Both the position numbers and the translations under genes were made by a program. This document shows, one piece after another, positions 15,931 to 24,151 of a stretch of 64,000 nucleotides of DNA (its first letter is position 1; every line of letters starts with the position of its first letter). A model generated the notes under the pieces. It did no database searches and was not told the DNA's origin. It saw only the letters and a list, made by a program, of their open reading frames with translations. The DNA comes from DATJGR01 sp963780795 (GTDB lineage Bacteria > Pseudomonadota > Gammaproteobacteria > Pseudomonadales > Azotimanducaceae), in contig CAWADH010000008.1 in assembly GCA_963780795.1 (NCBI GenBank), positions 1,578,198 to 1,642,197 of the forward strand, given 5' to 3'.

Positions 15931-18900
15931 ATGTACGCAATCATTGACGCCGCGATCCAACGCTCGCGGACGACGCTGCTGATTCTCGCGATGGTGGTCA
16001 TCGCCGGCATCGCGTCGGACAGGGCGATTCTGGTGGAGTCGGAACCGCACATCGAGGTGCCGTTCTTCGTCGTGACGATCCCGCACGAAGGCATCTCGCC
16101 CGAGGACTCGGAACGGCTGCTCGTCATGCCGATGGAAACCGAGATGCGCTCGATCGAGGGCATCAAGGAACTGACGTCGTATTCGTCGGAAGGCGCCGGC
16201 ACGCTGGTGATCGAGTTCAACGCCGACTACCCGCTCACCAAAGCCTCGATCGACGTGCGCGACGCGGTCAATCGCGCGAAGGCGAAACTGCCGAGCACCG
16301 CGAAAGAACCGATCGTTCAGGAACAGAACGCCAACGACTTTCCGATCATCCAGGTCAACCTGCTCGGCGACGACGTGCCGGAACGCGTGCTGTACAACAC
16401 GGCTGTTCAGTTGCGCGACGACATCGAAGCCATCCCGCAGGTGCTGTCTGCCGATCTCAACGGCCAGCGCGAAGAAGTGCTCGAAGCGCTGATCGATCCG
16501 GCTGCGCTCGAGAGCTATCAGATCTCGAACGAACAGTTGCTGATGAACATCGTCAACAACAACCGCCTGATTCCCGCCGGCGCGCTCGACACCGGACAAG
16601 GTCGCTTCGCCGTGAAAGTGCCGAGCGTGATCGAGCAGGCGCGCGACATCTTCGACATTCCGGTGAAGACCGACGGCGACACGGTGGTGACGCTGCGCGA
16701 AGTCGCGCAGATTCGTCCGACGTTCAAAGACCGCGTCAGTTACGCCCGCGTGAACGGCAAACCGGCGATCTCGCTGAACGTCAGCAAGCGCACCAACGCG
16801 AACGTCATCGATACGGTGTCGAAAGTGCGCGCGGTCGTCGAGGCGGCGCGCCCGCACATTCCGGGCAGCGTGCAGATTCTCTACACGCAGGACCAGGCGC
16901 CGTTTGCGCAGGAACAGGTTACGGAGCTGCAAGGCAACATCGTAACGGCGCTCGCGCTGGTGATGATCGTGGTGGTGGCGTCGATGGGCGTGCGCAGCGG
17001 CATCATCGTCGCCCTGTCGGTACCGGTGTCGTTCCTGGTGGCGCTGACAGCGATCTACCTGATCGGCTACACGTACAACTTCATGGTGATGTTCGGGCTG
17101 CTGCTCGGACTCGGACTCGTCGTGGACGGTGCGATCGTGGTCACCGAATACGCCGATCGCAAACTCGTCGAAGGTTTCGATCGGCACGCCGCGTATTCGC
17201 TTGCGGCAAAACGAATGTTCTGGCCCGTCGTAACGTCCACGGGCGCCACGCTCGCCGCATTCCTGCCGCTGATGTTCTGGCCGGGAATCTCCGGCAAATT
17301 CATGCGCTATCTGCCGGTGACGGTGTTCGCTTCGCTCGCCGGCTCGCTGTTCTATGCGCTGATCATCTGTCCGTGCCTGGGTGCGCTGTTCGGCAAAGCC
17401 GGCGCAGTGGACCGCAAGAGCACCGATTCGTTGCGGGAGCTCGAGGAAGGCGATCCGACGAAACTGCGCACGCTGCTCGGACTCTATGCGCGCATGGCTC
17501 AGGGCGCCGTCCGCTGGGCACCGCTCACCGTCTTGCTGATGATCGCCGCGCTGATCGGATCGTTCATGCTGTACGGCAAGTACGGCAAGGGCATGGTGTT
17601 CTTCAACGAAGGCGAAACGCAGTTCGCATCGATCGTGATCAAGTCGCGCGGCAACCTCGCGGCGGATCAGATCAGTACGCTCGTCAATGAAGTGGAAGCG
17701 CGCATTCTCGATGTACGCGGCCTCAAGAGTCTGAACACCTGGACCACGGTGTCGGGCGATACGCGGCGCGGGCTCGACCGCATCGGACAGATGTTTGTCG
17801 AAGTCGTCGGCGAGAACGAACGCGACCGGCCCAGCTCGGCGATACTGGAAGAGATTCGCACCCGGACGGCGTCGTTAGCTGGCGTGTCGGTCGAAGTGAA
17901 AGCGATGGAGCAAGGACCGCGTGTCGGCAAGCCGGTCGAGCTCGAATTCCGATCGCGCGACCGCAAGCTGCTCGAACCTGCGGTGACTCGCGTGCGCGAA
18001 TACATGGATACGCAGGTGCAGGGGCTGCGCGACATCGACGACACCCGCTCGATGCCGGGCATCGAGTGGCGGCTCGAGGTCGATCGCGCCCAAGCGGCGT
18101 TGTTTGGAGCCGACGTGTCGCAAGTGGGAATGGCAGTGCAGCTGGTGACCAACGGGCTGAAAGTGGGCGAGTACCGCCCTGACGGCGCGCTCGACGAAGT
18201 GGACATCCGCGTTCGTTACCCGCTGCAGGACCGCGGTCTGCTCGCGCTCGACACACTGAAGATCAATACCGCGAACGGACTCGTGCCGATTTCGAGTTTC
18301 GTGAAGCGCGTTCCCGGACCGAAAGTGGACACGTTCGAGCGCATCGACGGCGTGCCGGTTCAGTACATCCACGCCGACGTGATGAAAGGCGTGCTCGCCG
18401 ACAACAAGGTGAAAGAGATGCGGACGTGGATCGAGGCGCAGCAATGGGATCCGAACCTGCGCATCGAATTCAAAGGCGCGAACGAGGAGCAATCGGAATC
18501 GATGAAGTTCATCTCGGTGGCGTTCCTGCTCGCCGTGCTGTTGATGTTCGTGATGCTGGTGGGACAGTTCAACAGCCTCTATCAGGCGTTCCTCATCGTT
18601 TCGGCGGTGGTGATGTCGACGGCCGGCGTGCTGCTCGGACTCGTCATCATGGGTAAACCGTTCAGCGCGATTCTGACCGGCGTCGGCGTGGTGTCGCTAG
18701 CCGGCATCGTGGTGAACCACAACATCATTCTGCTCAGTTCGTATAACCATCTGCGGCGTGAGCATCCGGAACTCGACTACGTCGCGGTGATCGTGCGCGC
18801 CGGCGCCCAGCGCGTGCGGCCGGTGCTGCTGACGACCATCGTCACCGTGCTCGGCCTGCTGCCGATGGCGTTCAACATGTCGGTCGACTTCGTCAACCGC

Positions 18901-19092
18901 AGCATCATCTTCGGCAGCCAGATGTCGTTGTTCTGGGTACCGCTGTCGCAGGCGATCGTGTGGGGGCTGACGTTCGCGACCGTCCTCACGTTGGTGTGCA
19001 CGCCGGCGATGCTGGCGCTGCCGCACATGCTGAAGAAGCTGTTCGGCCGGCGCCCGAAAAGCCTTCAGACACCGGTTGCGCGCGAAGCGTGA
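15931..19092 (+). CDS. RND efflux permease, no adaptor encoded nearby
   Basis: A 1053-residue inner-membrane resistance-nodulation-division pump with two six-helix halves and two large periplasmic loops. TM4 reads LGLVVDGAIVVTEYADR, so the first of the two proton-relay aspartates of AcrB (DD) is kept and the second is Gly; this VDG form is common in one branch of the family. TM10-12 shows GKPFSAILTGVGVVSLAGIVVNHNIIL. There is no membrane-fusion protein or outer-membrane channel beside it, though a TolC homologue lies at 51.2 kb. A TAAACT at 15871-15876 may be its -10. The start ATG 15931 gives the standard cytoplasmic N-terminus. Confidence 0.9.
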   Translation: MYAIIDAAIQRSRTTLLILAMVVIAGIASDRAILVESEPHIEVPFFVVTIPHEGISPEDSERLLVMPMETEMRSIEGIKELTSYSSEGAGTLVIEFNADYPLTKASIDVRDAVNRAKAKLPSTAKEPIVQEQNANDFPIIQVNLLGDDVPERVLYNTAVQLRDDIEAIPQVLSADLNGQREEVLEALIDPAALESYQISNEQLLMNIVNNNRLIPAGALDTGQGRFAVKVPSVIEQARDIFDIPVKTDGDTVVTLREVAQIRPTFKDRVSYARVNGKPAISLNVSKRTNANVIDTVSKVRAVVEAARPHIPGSVQILYTQDQAPFAQEQVTELQGNIVTALALVMIVVVASMGVRSGIIVALSVPVSFLVALTAIYLIGYTYNFMVMFGLLLGLGLVVDGAIVVTEYADRKLVEGFDRHAAYSLAAKRMFWPVVTSTGATLAAFLPLMFWPGISGKFMRYLPVTVFASLAGSLFYALIICPCLGALFGKAGAVDRKSTDSLRELEEGDPTKLRTLLGLYARMAQGAVRWAPLTVLLMIAALIGSFMLYGKYGKGMVFFNEGETQFASIVIKSRGNLAADQISTLVNEVEARILDVRGLKSLNTWTTVSGDTRRGLDRIGQMFVEVVGENERDRPSSAILEEIRTRTASLAGVSVEVKAMEQGPRVGKPVELEFRSRDRKLLEPAVTRVREYMDTQVQGLRDIDDTRSMPGIEWRLEVDRAQAALFGADVSQVGMAVQLVTNGLKVGEYRPDGALDEVDIRVRYPLQDRGLLALDTLKINTANGLVPISSFVKRVPGPKVDTFERIDGVPVQYIHADVMKGVLADNKVKEMRTWIEAQQWDPNLRIEFKGANEEQSESMKFISVAFLLAVLLMFVMLVGQFNSLYQAFLIVSAVVMSTAGVLLGLVIMGKPFSAILTGVGVVSLAGIVVNHNIILLSSYNHLRREHPELDYVAVIVRAGAQRVRPVLLTTIVTVLGLLPMAFNMSVDFVNRSIIFGSQMSLFWVPLSQAIVWGLTFATVLTLVCTPAMLALPHMLKKLFGRRPKSLQTPVAREA

Positions 19093-19706
19093 TCAAAGCG
19101 TTCCTCGACTGGTATCTCGGCGCCCTCGAATCCGGCGGTTATCCGCTCATCGCCGGTTTGATGGCACTCGAGAGTTCGATCGTGCCGCTGCCGAGCGAGG
19201 TGGTGATTCCACCTGCTGCGCATCTCGCCTACACGAACGGCAACATGACGTTGTCGGGCATCGTCATCGCCGGAACCCTGGGGTCGTGGGTCGGCGCGAC
19301 GCTGATGTACTGGGGCGCGCGACTGCTCGGCCGACCCTTGCTGATGAGGTACGGACGCTACGTGCTGCTGCCCCAACAGAAGATCGAAGCCGCGGAAGCC
19401 TGGTCCGACCGCTTCGGCGCGCCGGGCGTCTTCGTCTCGCGTCTTCTACCGGTGATCCGCCATCTGATCGGCCTGCCGGCCGGCATCGTGCGCATGCACT
19501 ACGGCTGGTATTCACTCGCGACGCTGGTCGGGTCGGCGATCTGGTCAGCCGTCTTGTGTTGGGTCGGCGTCACGGCGGGGCAGGACGAAGCGCTGATGCA
19601 GGGCAGCCTGTCGCGGATCACGTTGTGGTTGGCCGGTACCGGTGCGGTGCTGGTCGCGATGTACTACTTCTTCGTGCAGCGGCACATGCGTCGCCCACGC
19701 GTTTAG
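19089..19706 (+). CDS. DedA/SNARE-associated family membrane protein
   Basis: A 205-residue DedA-family protein starting at GTG 19089, which overlaps the RND stop codon (GTGA), so the two are translationally coupled. Hallmarks are ESSIVPLPSEVVIPPAAHLAY near the N-terminus, GTLGSWVGATLMYWGARLLGRPL, and the conserved FVSRLLPVIRHLIGLPAGIVRM (split here only by helix ends). DedA proteins are linked to undecaprenyl-phosphate or lipid flipping and to membrane homeostasis. The coupling suggests the pump and DedA act on a shared envelope stress or lipid substrate, which is inference. Confidence 0.9.
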   Translation: MIKAFLDWYLGALESGGYPLIAGLMALESSIVPLPSEVVIPPAAHLAYTNGNMTLSGIVIAGTLGSWVGATLMYWGARLLGRPLLMRYGRYVLLPQQKIEAAEAWSDRFGAPGVFVSRLLPVIRHLIGLPAGIVRMHYGWYSLATLVGSAIWSAVLCWVGVTAGQDEALMQGSLSRITLWLAGTGAVLVAMYYFFVQRHMRRPRV

Positions 19707-19719
19707 CCGCGAACGACTC

Positions 19720-19914
19720 TCAGCTCGAAAGACTCGACCGTTCCTCTGCGGTCAACTGCCGCGCTTCCTGTTCGAGCATCACCGGGATTCCGTCGCGAAC
19801 CGGGTAGGCCAAGCCGCTGGCGCGGCACCACAGCTCGTGCTGTTCCGCTTTGTAGACCAGCGATGCCTTCGTGACCGGGCAGACAAGGATTTCCAGCAGT
19901 TTTGCGTCGAGCAT
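19720..19914 (-). CDS. Trm112-family small protein (YcaR-like)
   Basis: A 64-residue protein from ATG 19914. It has the family core MLDAKLLEILVCPVTKASL, then ELWCRASGLAYPVRDGIPVM, ending in LEQEARQL. In YcaR relatives the first motif is CPxC; here the second cysteine is Thr (CPVT), leaving Cys at the first position and one in LWC. Bacterial members often sit beside kdsB or lpxK; here it is alone between DedA and the pilin. In eukaryotes and archaea Trm112 activates methyltransferases; the bacterial partner is unknown. A longer upstream in-frame start was rejected. Confidence 0.85.
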   Translation of the reverse strand: MLDAKLLEILVCPVTKASLVYKAEQHELWCRASGLAYPVRDGIPVMLEQEARQLTAEERSSLSS

Positions 19915-20065
19915 GCAGTCCTTCGAAGGCGGTTGAATGGCGGCGGCCAGTCTAAACCGAGCCCGGCAGCCATTCGACACTGGTGCGAATCGACGGCACT
20001 TGATAGCCGTCACGCCATCAGATTGTCCGACAGGCTAACCTCGCGCAGCTCGAAGGACAGGTCTC

Positions 20066-20512
20066 ATGCGACGCTCATCCACCGGATTCACGTTGGTCGA
20101 ATTGATGGTGACCGTTGCCATTCTCGGTCTCCTTTCGGCCATCGCGATCGGCGCCTATAACGACTACATCCATGAGGCGCAGACCTCCAGAGTAATCGCC
20201 CACTACCGCATTGCGGCCGACGAAGTCAGATTCTCGTACGAGAACGCGCACATTCAGAAGTCGCAGGGCCGGCCCCCGGCGCCACCTGTTCCGACGACCA
20301 GCGCCGAGTGGGTCGCGCGGATCGGCGTCGACGCTCCGCCCGCTCCCGGGGGCGGTCCGGCTTTTGTCGTGGGTGGCGGCGACGCCGTGACGGGCGCCAT
20401 CGGCGTGAGTTCGACCGGTTCCTGGGCGAACGCGGATTCTCGTGTGACGATCAGCCGCCCGGCGTTCGGCGCACTGGCGGCCGAATCGGTGACGATCACC
20501 CAGCAGCTCTAG
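20066..20512 (+). CDS. Type IV pilin-like protein
   Basis: A 148-residue prepilin: short basic leader MRRSSTG, then FTLVELMVTVAILGLLSAIA with Phe+1 and Glu5, the site for prepilin peptidase PilD and the assembly salt bridge. The rest contains a Pro/Gly-rich segment (RPPAPPVP, APPAPGGGP) and no cysteine, so the usual C-terminal D-region disulfide is absent. It stands alone with no pilin assembly genes beside it. The pilus regulators FimW and FimX lie 19 kb to the right. It could be a major pilin of PilE/PilA type or a minor pilin; the sequence does not decide. Confidence 0.85.
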   Translation: MRRSSTGFTLVELMVTVAILGLLSAIAIGAYNDYIHEAQTSRVIAHYRIAADEVRFSYENAHIQKSQGRPPAPPVPTTSAEWVARIGVDAPPAPGGGPAFVVGGGDAVTGAIGVSSTGSWANADSRVTISRPAFGALAAESVTITQQL

Positions 20513-21804
20513 CGCGCGAACGGATCCCGCAGAACGATCGTCTCGTCGCGGTCGGGTCCGGTCGAGATGATGTCGATGGGCGTGCCGGAGGTTTCCTCGA
20601 TGCGGCGCAGGTAGTTGCGCGCGTTCAGCGGCAACTCGTCGATGCGCTGGATGCCGAGCGTCGATTCCTTCCATCCGGGCAGTTCTTCGTACACCGCCTT
20701 TACACCGGAGTAGTACTCGCTGCCGAACCGAACCTGTCCGGCCTCGCCGTCCGGTCCTTCGTAGTCGACGCAAATGCGCAGCGTATCGAGACCGTCCAGC
20801 ACGTCGAGCTTGGTGATACACAGACCGGAAATGCTGTTGATCTGCGCCGCATGCCGCAGCGCGACCGCGTCGAACCAGCCGCAACGGCGCGCGCGTCCGG
20901 TGGTGGAGCCGAATTCGGCGCCGCGGCTCGCGAGCCGCTTGCCGACGTCGTCGAACAATTCGGTCGGGAACGGGCCGGACCCGACGCGCGTCGAGTACGC
21001 CTTCGTGATGCCGAGGATGTAGTCGAGGTAGCGTGGACCGAAACCGCTGCCCACCGCCGTTCCTCCGGCGGTCGTGTTGGACGACGTCACGAACGGATAC
21101 GTGCCGAGGTCGATGTCGAGCAACGCGCCCTGCGCCCCTTCGAACAACAGGTTGGCGCCGGATTTCCGCAAGCCGTGCAGGATCGGGATGATGTCGGCCA
21201 CCATCGGACGGATCTGCTCGGCGATCTGCAGCGTCTCGTCGAGCGTCTGCTGGAAATCGACGGTTTTGACCTTGTAGTAATTGGCGAGCACGAAGTTGTG
21301 ATAGTCCATCACCTCTGCAAGCTTGGCCGCGAACTCCTGCAGATAGAACAGATCGCCGAGCCGCACTCCGCGCCGCGCCGCCTTGTCTTCGTACGCCGGT
21401 CCGATGCCGCGGCCGGTGGTGCCGATCTTCAACTCGCCGCGCTGGTTCTCACGCGCCAGATCGAGCGCCGCGTGATACGGCAGAATCAGCTGACACGCCG
21501 GGCTGATGCGCAGTCGTTCGCGCACCGGTACACCGTTGCCTTCGAGCTTCGAGATTTCGTTGATCAGCGCGTGCGGCGCCAGCACCACGCCGTTCCCGAT
21601 CAGACACTGCACGTTCGGCCGCAGAATGCCGGACGGGATCAGATGCAGAACCGTCTTCACGCCGTCGATGACGAGTGTGTGTCCGGCGTTGTGGCCGCCC
21701 TGAAAACGTACGACCGCGGCGACGTTCTCGGTGAGCAGATCGACGATCTTGCCTTTGCCTTCGTCACCCCACTGAGTGCCGATCACGACTACGTTGCTAC
21801 CCAT
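20509..21804 (-). CDS. purA: Adenylosuccinate synthetase
   Basis: Catalyses GTP-dependent joining of IMP and aspartate, the first committed step of AMP synthesis. The 431 residues match the bacterial enzyme. It begins with GTQWGDEGKGKIVDLL (P-loop and catalytic Asp), then FQGGHNAGHTLV with the catalytic His, GRGIGPAYEDKAARRGVR, and a late GKR-type GTP-binding region. It is the last gene of the leftward nnrD-purA run, 14 bp after hisZ, and its stop overlaps the pilin stop by four bases tail to tail. Confidence 0.98.
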   Translation of the reverse strand: MGSNVVVIGTQWGDEGKGKIVDLLTENVAAVVRFQGGHNAGHTLVIDGVKTVLHLIPSGILRPNVQCLIGNGVVLAPHALINEISKLEGNGVPVRERLRISPACQLILPYHAALDLARENQRGELKIGTTGRGIGPAYEDKAARRGVRLGDLFYLQEFAAKLAEVMDYHNFVLANYYKVKTVDFQQTLDETLQIAEQIRPMVADIIPILHGLRKSGANLLFEGAQGALLDIDLGTYPFVTSSNTTAGGTAVGSGFGPRYLDYILGITKAYSTRVGSGPFPTELFDDVGKRLASRGAEFGSTTGRARRCGWFDAVALRHAAQINSISGLCITKLDVLDGLDTLRICVDYEGPDGEAGQVRFGSEYYSGVKAVYEELPGWKESTLGIQRIDELPLNARNYLRRIEETSGTPIDIISTGPDRDETIVLRDPFAR

Positions 21805-21818
21805 TGCTCATTCCGCCT

Positions 21819-23036
21819 TCATCGCCGTCGTTTCAGGGTCTGCACCCGCCATCCGTTCTTCTGCCACACGAACTCGCGATCGCAATCGTCGGTCGGCGTT
21901 TCGTTCTCGTTCAATGCGCCGATCACGCGCTCGCCGGCCGCGCGCAGATCGCGAATCGCGCACCATAGCGCGTCGCGTCTGTCGGCCGGAACCCATCTGA
22001 GCCCCGGCGCCCACACCGCCGCGCTTGTGTCTGCGGCAGACGCTCGTGGCAATCGCTTCAGATCGACGTCGAACCCGGTTGCAGGGCGTGCGCGTCCGAA
22101 GGATACGCCGACGCCGTCGTAACGGCCGCCGCGCGCGACGGCGCGGCCGAAGTTCTCGCTGTAAGCCGCGAACACCGCACCGGTGTGGTAGCCGTAGCCG
22201 GTCAGTTCGCACAGATCGAACCGCAGCTTCACCTGCTCGCACCGCTGCGCCACCGCTTGCGCGAGCGCCTGCAACTCATCGAGCGCTTCGAGCACGCCTG
22301 CCGGTAGTCCGGCAAAGGCAACGCGCGCGCGATCGAGCACGGCGACGTCACCGAGCAGATCGGGCAGCGCGAGGATCGCCGCCGCGATGTCACGCGGCAC
22401 CGATTCCCGAACCGATCCCGGAACCGATCCGGCCAGCAGTTCTTCGAGGTCGGGTTTTGCCTTGCGCTGCAGCGCGATGAAGAGTGCCTGCTCGCCCGCG
22501 AGGTCGAATTCGCCGGCTGCAGCGAGGCAGCGGAAGATTCCCACGTGACCGAGTTCGATCACGGGCTCGTCGATGCCGGCGCAATGCAGCGCATCGACCA
22601 TCAACGCGACCACTTCCGCATCCGCCTCCGTATCGTTCGCGCCGAACAGCTCCGCGCCGGCGAGCAGCGGCACGCGCGATTCGAGCACGCCGGTGGGGTT
22701 CGCGTGGACCACGGTGCCGGCATAGCAGAGCCGACGGGTACCGTCCCCACGCAGGCTCGCCGCATCGATGCGCGCGGCCTGCGAGGTCATGTCGGCGCGA
22801 ATGCCGAGCATCCGACCGCTGCGCTGGTCGACCATGCGGAACGTCTGCAACTCGAGGTCGTTGCCGGAGCCGACCAGCAGCGAATCGAGAAATTCGACCA
22901 GCGGCGGCTCGACGTACTGGTAGCCCCACGCGACGAACAGATCGAGCACGCGCCGGCGCAACTGCTCGAGTGCCCACGCGTCCGGCGGCAGCACCTCATC
23001 GATTCCGTCAGGAAGACGCCACGTGTGTCGATTCAA
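21819..23036 (-). CDS. hisZ: ATP phosphoribosyltransferase regulatory subunit HisZ
   Basis: A 405-residue class II aminoacyl-tRNA synthetase-like protein, homologous to HisRS but without tRNA-charging motifs. It partners the short form of HisG in the first step of histidine synthesis and carries feedback control. Seen here: LPDGIDEVLPPDAWALEQLRR, motif 2-like region FRMVDQRSGRMLGIRADMT, and GGRYDGVGVSFGRARPATGF near the C-terminus. The start is a TTG at 23036 giving the usual N-terminus. The hflC-DUF2065-hisZ-purA order is common in beta- and gammaproteobacteria. A short-form hisG must lie elsewhere. Confidence 0.92.
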   Translation of the reverse strand: MNRHTWRLPDGIDEVLPPDAWALEQLRRRVLDLFVAWGYQYVEPPLVEFLDSLLVGSGNDLELQTFRMVDQRSGRMLGIRADMTSQAARIDAASLRGDGTRRLCYAGTVVHANPTGVLESRVPLLAGAELFGANDTEADAEVVALMVDALHCAGIDEPVIELGHVGIFRCLAAAGEFDLAGEQALFIALQRKAKPDLEELLAGSVPGSVRESVPRDIAAAILALPDLLGDVAVLDRARVAFAGLPAGVLEALDELQALAQAVAQRCEQVKLRFDLCELTGYGYHTGAVFAAYSENFGRAVARGGRYDGVGVSFGRARPATGFDVDLKRLPRASAADTSAAVWAPGLRWVPADRRDALWCAIRDLRAAGERVIGALNENETPTDDCDREFVWQKNGWRVQTLKRRR

Positions 23037-23066
23037 GAGAACCCGTCCTCGGACTTCGACCCAAGA

Positions 23067-23255
23067 TCAGCGAACGAAGTACAGCAACGTCGTTCCGATC
23101 ACCATGCTCGACAAACCGAGCATCCGGACCGTCAGGTCGTCGACCCGCACAGCCAACTCCGCGACCGATCGCCACCTGCGCGGTGAGAGGAACGGGAGAA
23201 TGCCCTCAATGACGAGCACCATGCACAGCGCTGCCGCCAGTTCCTTCCACAACAT
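23067..23255 (-). CDS. DUF2065 small membrane protein (YjeT-like)
   Basis: A 62-residue protein with two hydrophobic helices, about residues 5-22 (LAAALCMVLVIEGILPFL) and 44-60 (MLGLSSMVIGTTLLYF). Size, helix spacing and location between hflC and hisZ match DUF2065/YjeT. The function is unknown. It is 22 bp downstream of hflC and 30 bp upstream of hisZ, so it is co-transcribed. Confidence 0.88.
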   Translation of the reverse strand: MLWKELAAALCMVLVIEGILPFLSPRRWRSVAELAVRVDDLTVRMLGLSSMVIGTTLLYFVR

Positions 23256-23277
23256 CGCCGCCGTCCGCTGTCTGACG

Positions 23278-24141
23278 CTACTTCTCGCTTTGTTTGAGGT
23301 ATCTGAAGAATTCGTTCTCCGGATCGAGTACGAGCAGATCCGTCTTGTCTTCGAATACGTTCACGTACGCGTTGACGCTGCGATAGAACCGGTAGAACTC
23401 CGGATCCGCATTGAACGCAGCCGCATAGACCGCCGCCGACTTCGCGTCGCCGTCGCCGCGCGTCTCCTCCGCTTTCTTGTACGCATCTGCGGCGATTACG
23501 ACAACCTGCCGGTCGGCGTCGCCGCGGATTTCGAGCGCGCGTTCGCGTCCGGTCGCGCGGAATTGCCGCGCCAGAATCTGCCGCTCGGAATTCATCCGGT
23601 CGTAAACCGCGCTGCTGACTTCCGGCGGCAGGTCGATGCGCTTCACGCGCACGTCGAGCACTTCGACGCCGACGTCGCGGCGCATGAACTTGTCGAGCGA
23701 CTCGGTCAGCTCCTTCATCAACTCGTCGCGCGCGCCGGAGATCACTTCGTGCATGGTGCGGCGGCTGATCTGGTTGCGCAGCCCTTCGTTCACCCGTTCC
23801 GACAGCAGGCGTTCCGCCTGTCTCTCGTCAAACGACGTCGCGGTATAAAAGGTGGACACGTCGGCGACGCGCCACTTCACGAACGAATCGACGATCAGCG
23901 GCTTCTTCTCGAGCGTGTAGTAGCGTTCGGCCTGCGAATCGAGCGTCAGCACGCGTGCGTCGGTGATTTTCACGCTGTCGGCGATCGGCCATTTGAAGTG
24001 CAGACCGGGCTGCACGTTGGCGCTCTGTACCGCACCGAATCGCAGCAGCACGGCGCGTTCCGTCTGTTTCACTTCGAATACCCCGTCGAGCGCGAGCAAC
24101 AGCACGAGCACGACGATGACGAAGAACACGAGGTTTCTCAT
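23278..24141 (-). CDS. hflC: HflC, subunit of the FtsH regulator complex
   Basis: A 287-residue stomatin/prohibitin-fold (SPFH) protein anchored by one N-terminal helix (LVFFVIVVLVLLLALDGVF), with the band-7 domain in the periplasm. It contains RAVLLRFGAV, PGLHFKWPIADSV and a coiled C-terminal region rich in Glu, Arg and Ala. With HflK it forms a large ring-like cage that encloses and restrains the FtsH protease. It lies 10 bp after hflK, as in most proteobacteria. Confidence 0.97.
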   Translation of the reverse strand: MRNLVFFVIVVLVLLLALDGVFEVKQTERAVLLRFGAVQSANVQPGLHFKWPIADSVKITDARVLTLDSQAERYYTLEKKPLIVDSFVKWRVADVSTFYTATSFDERQAERLLSERVNEGLRNQISRRTMHEVISGARDELMKELTESLDKFMRRDVGVEVLDVRVKRIDLPPEVSSAVYDRMNSERQILARQFRATGRERALEIRGDADRQVVVIAADAYKKAEETRGDGDAKSAAVYAAAFNADPEFYRFYRSVNAYVNVFEDKTDLLVLDPENEFFRYLKQSEK

Positions 24142-24151
24142 GACGCGCTCC

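Noticed and set aside
13475..15982. An 835-codon open frame antisense to the LLM and GPH transporter genes
   Set aside because: Arg/His-rich composition and exact antisense position mark it as a shadow of GC-rich coding sequence; both sense genes have clear family motifs.
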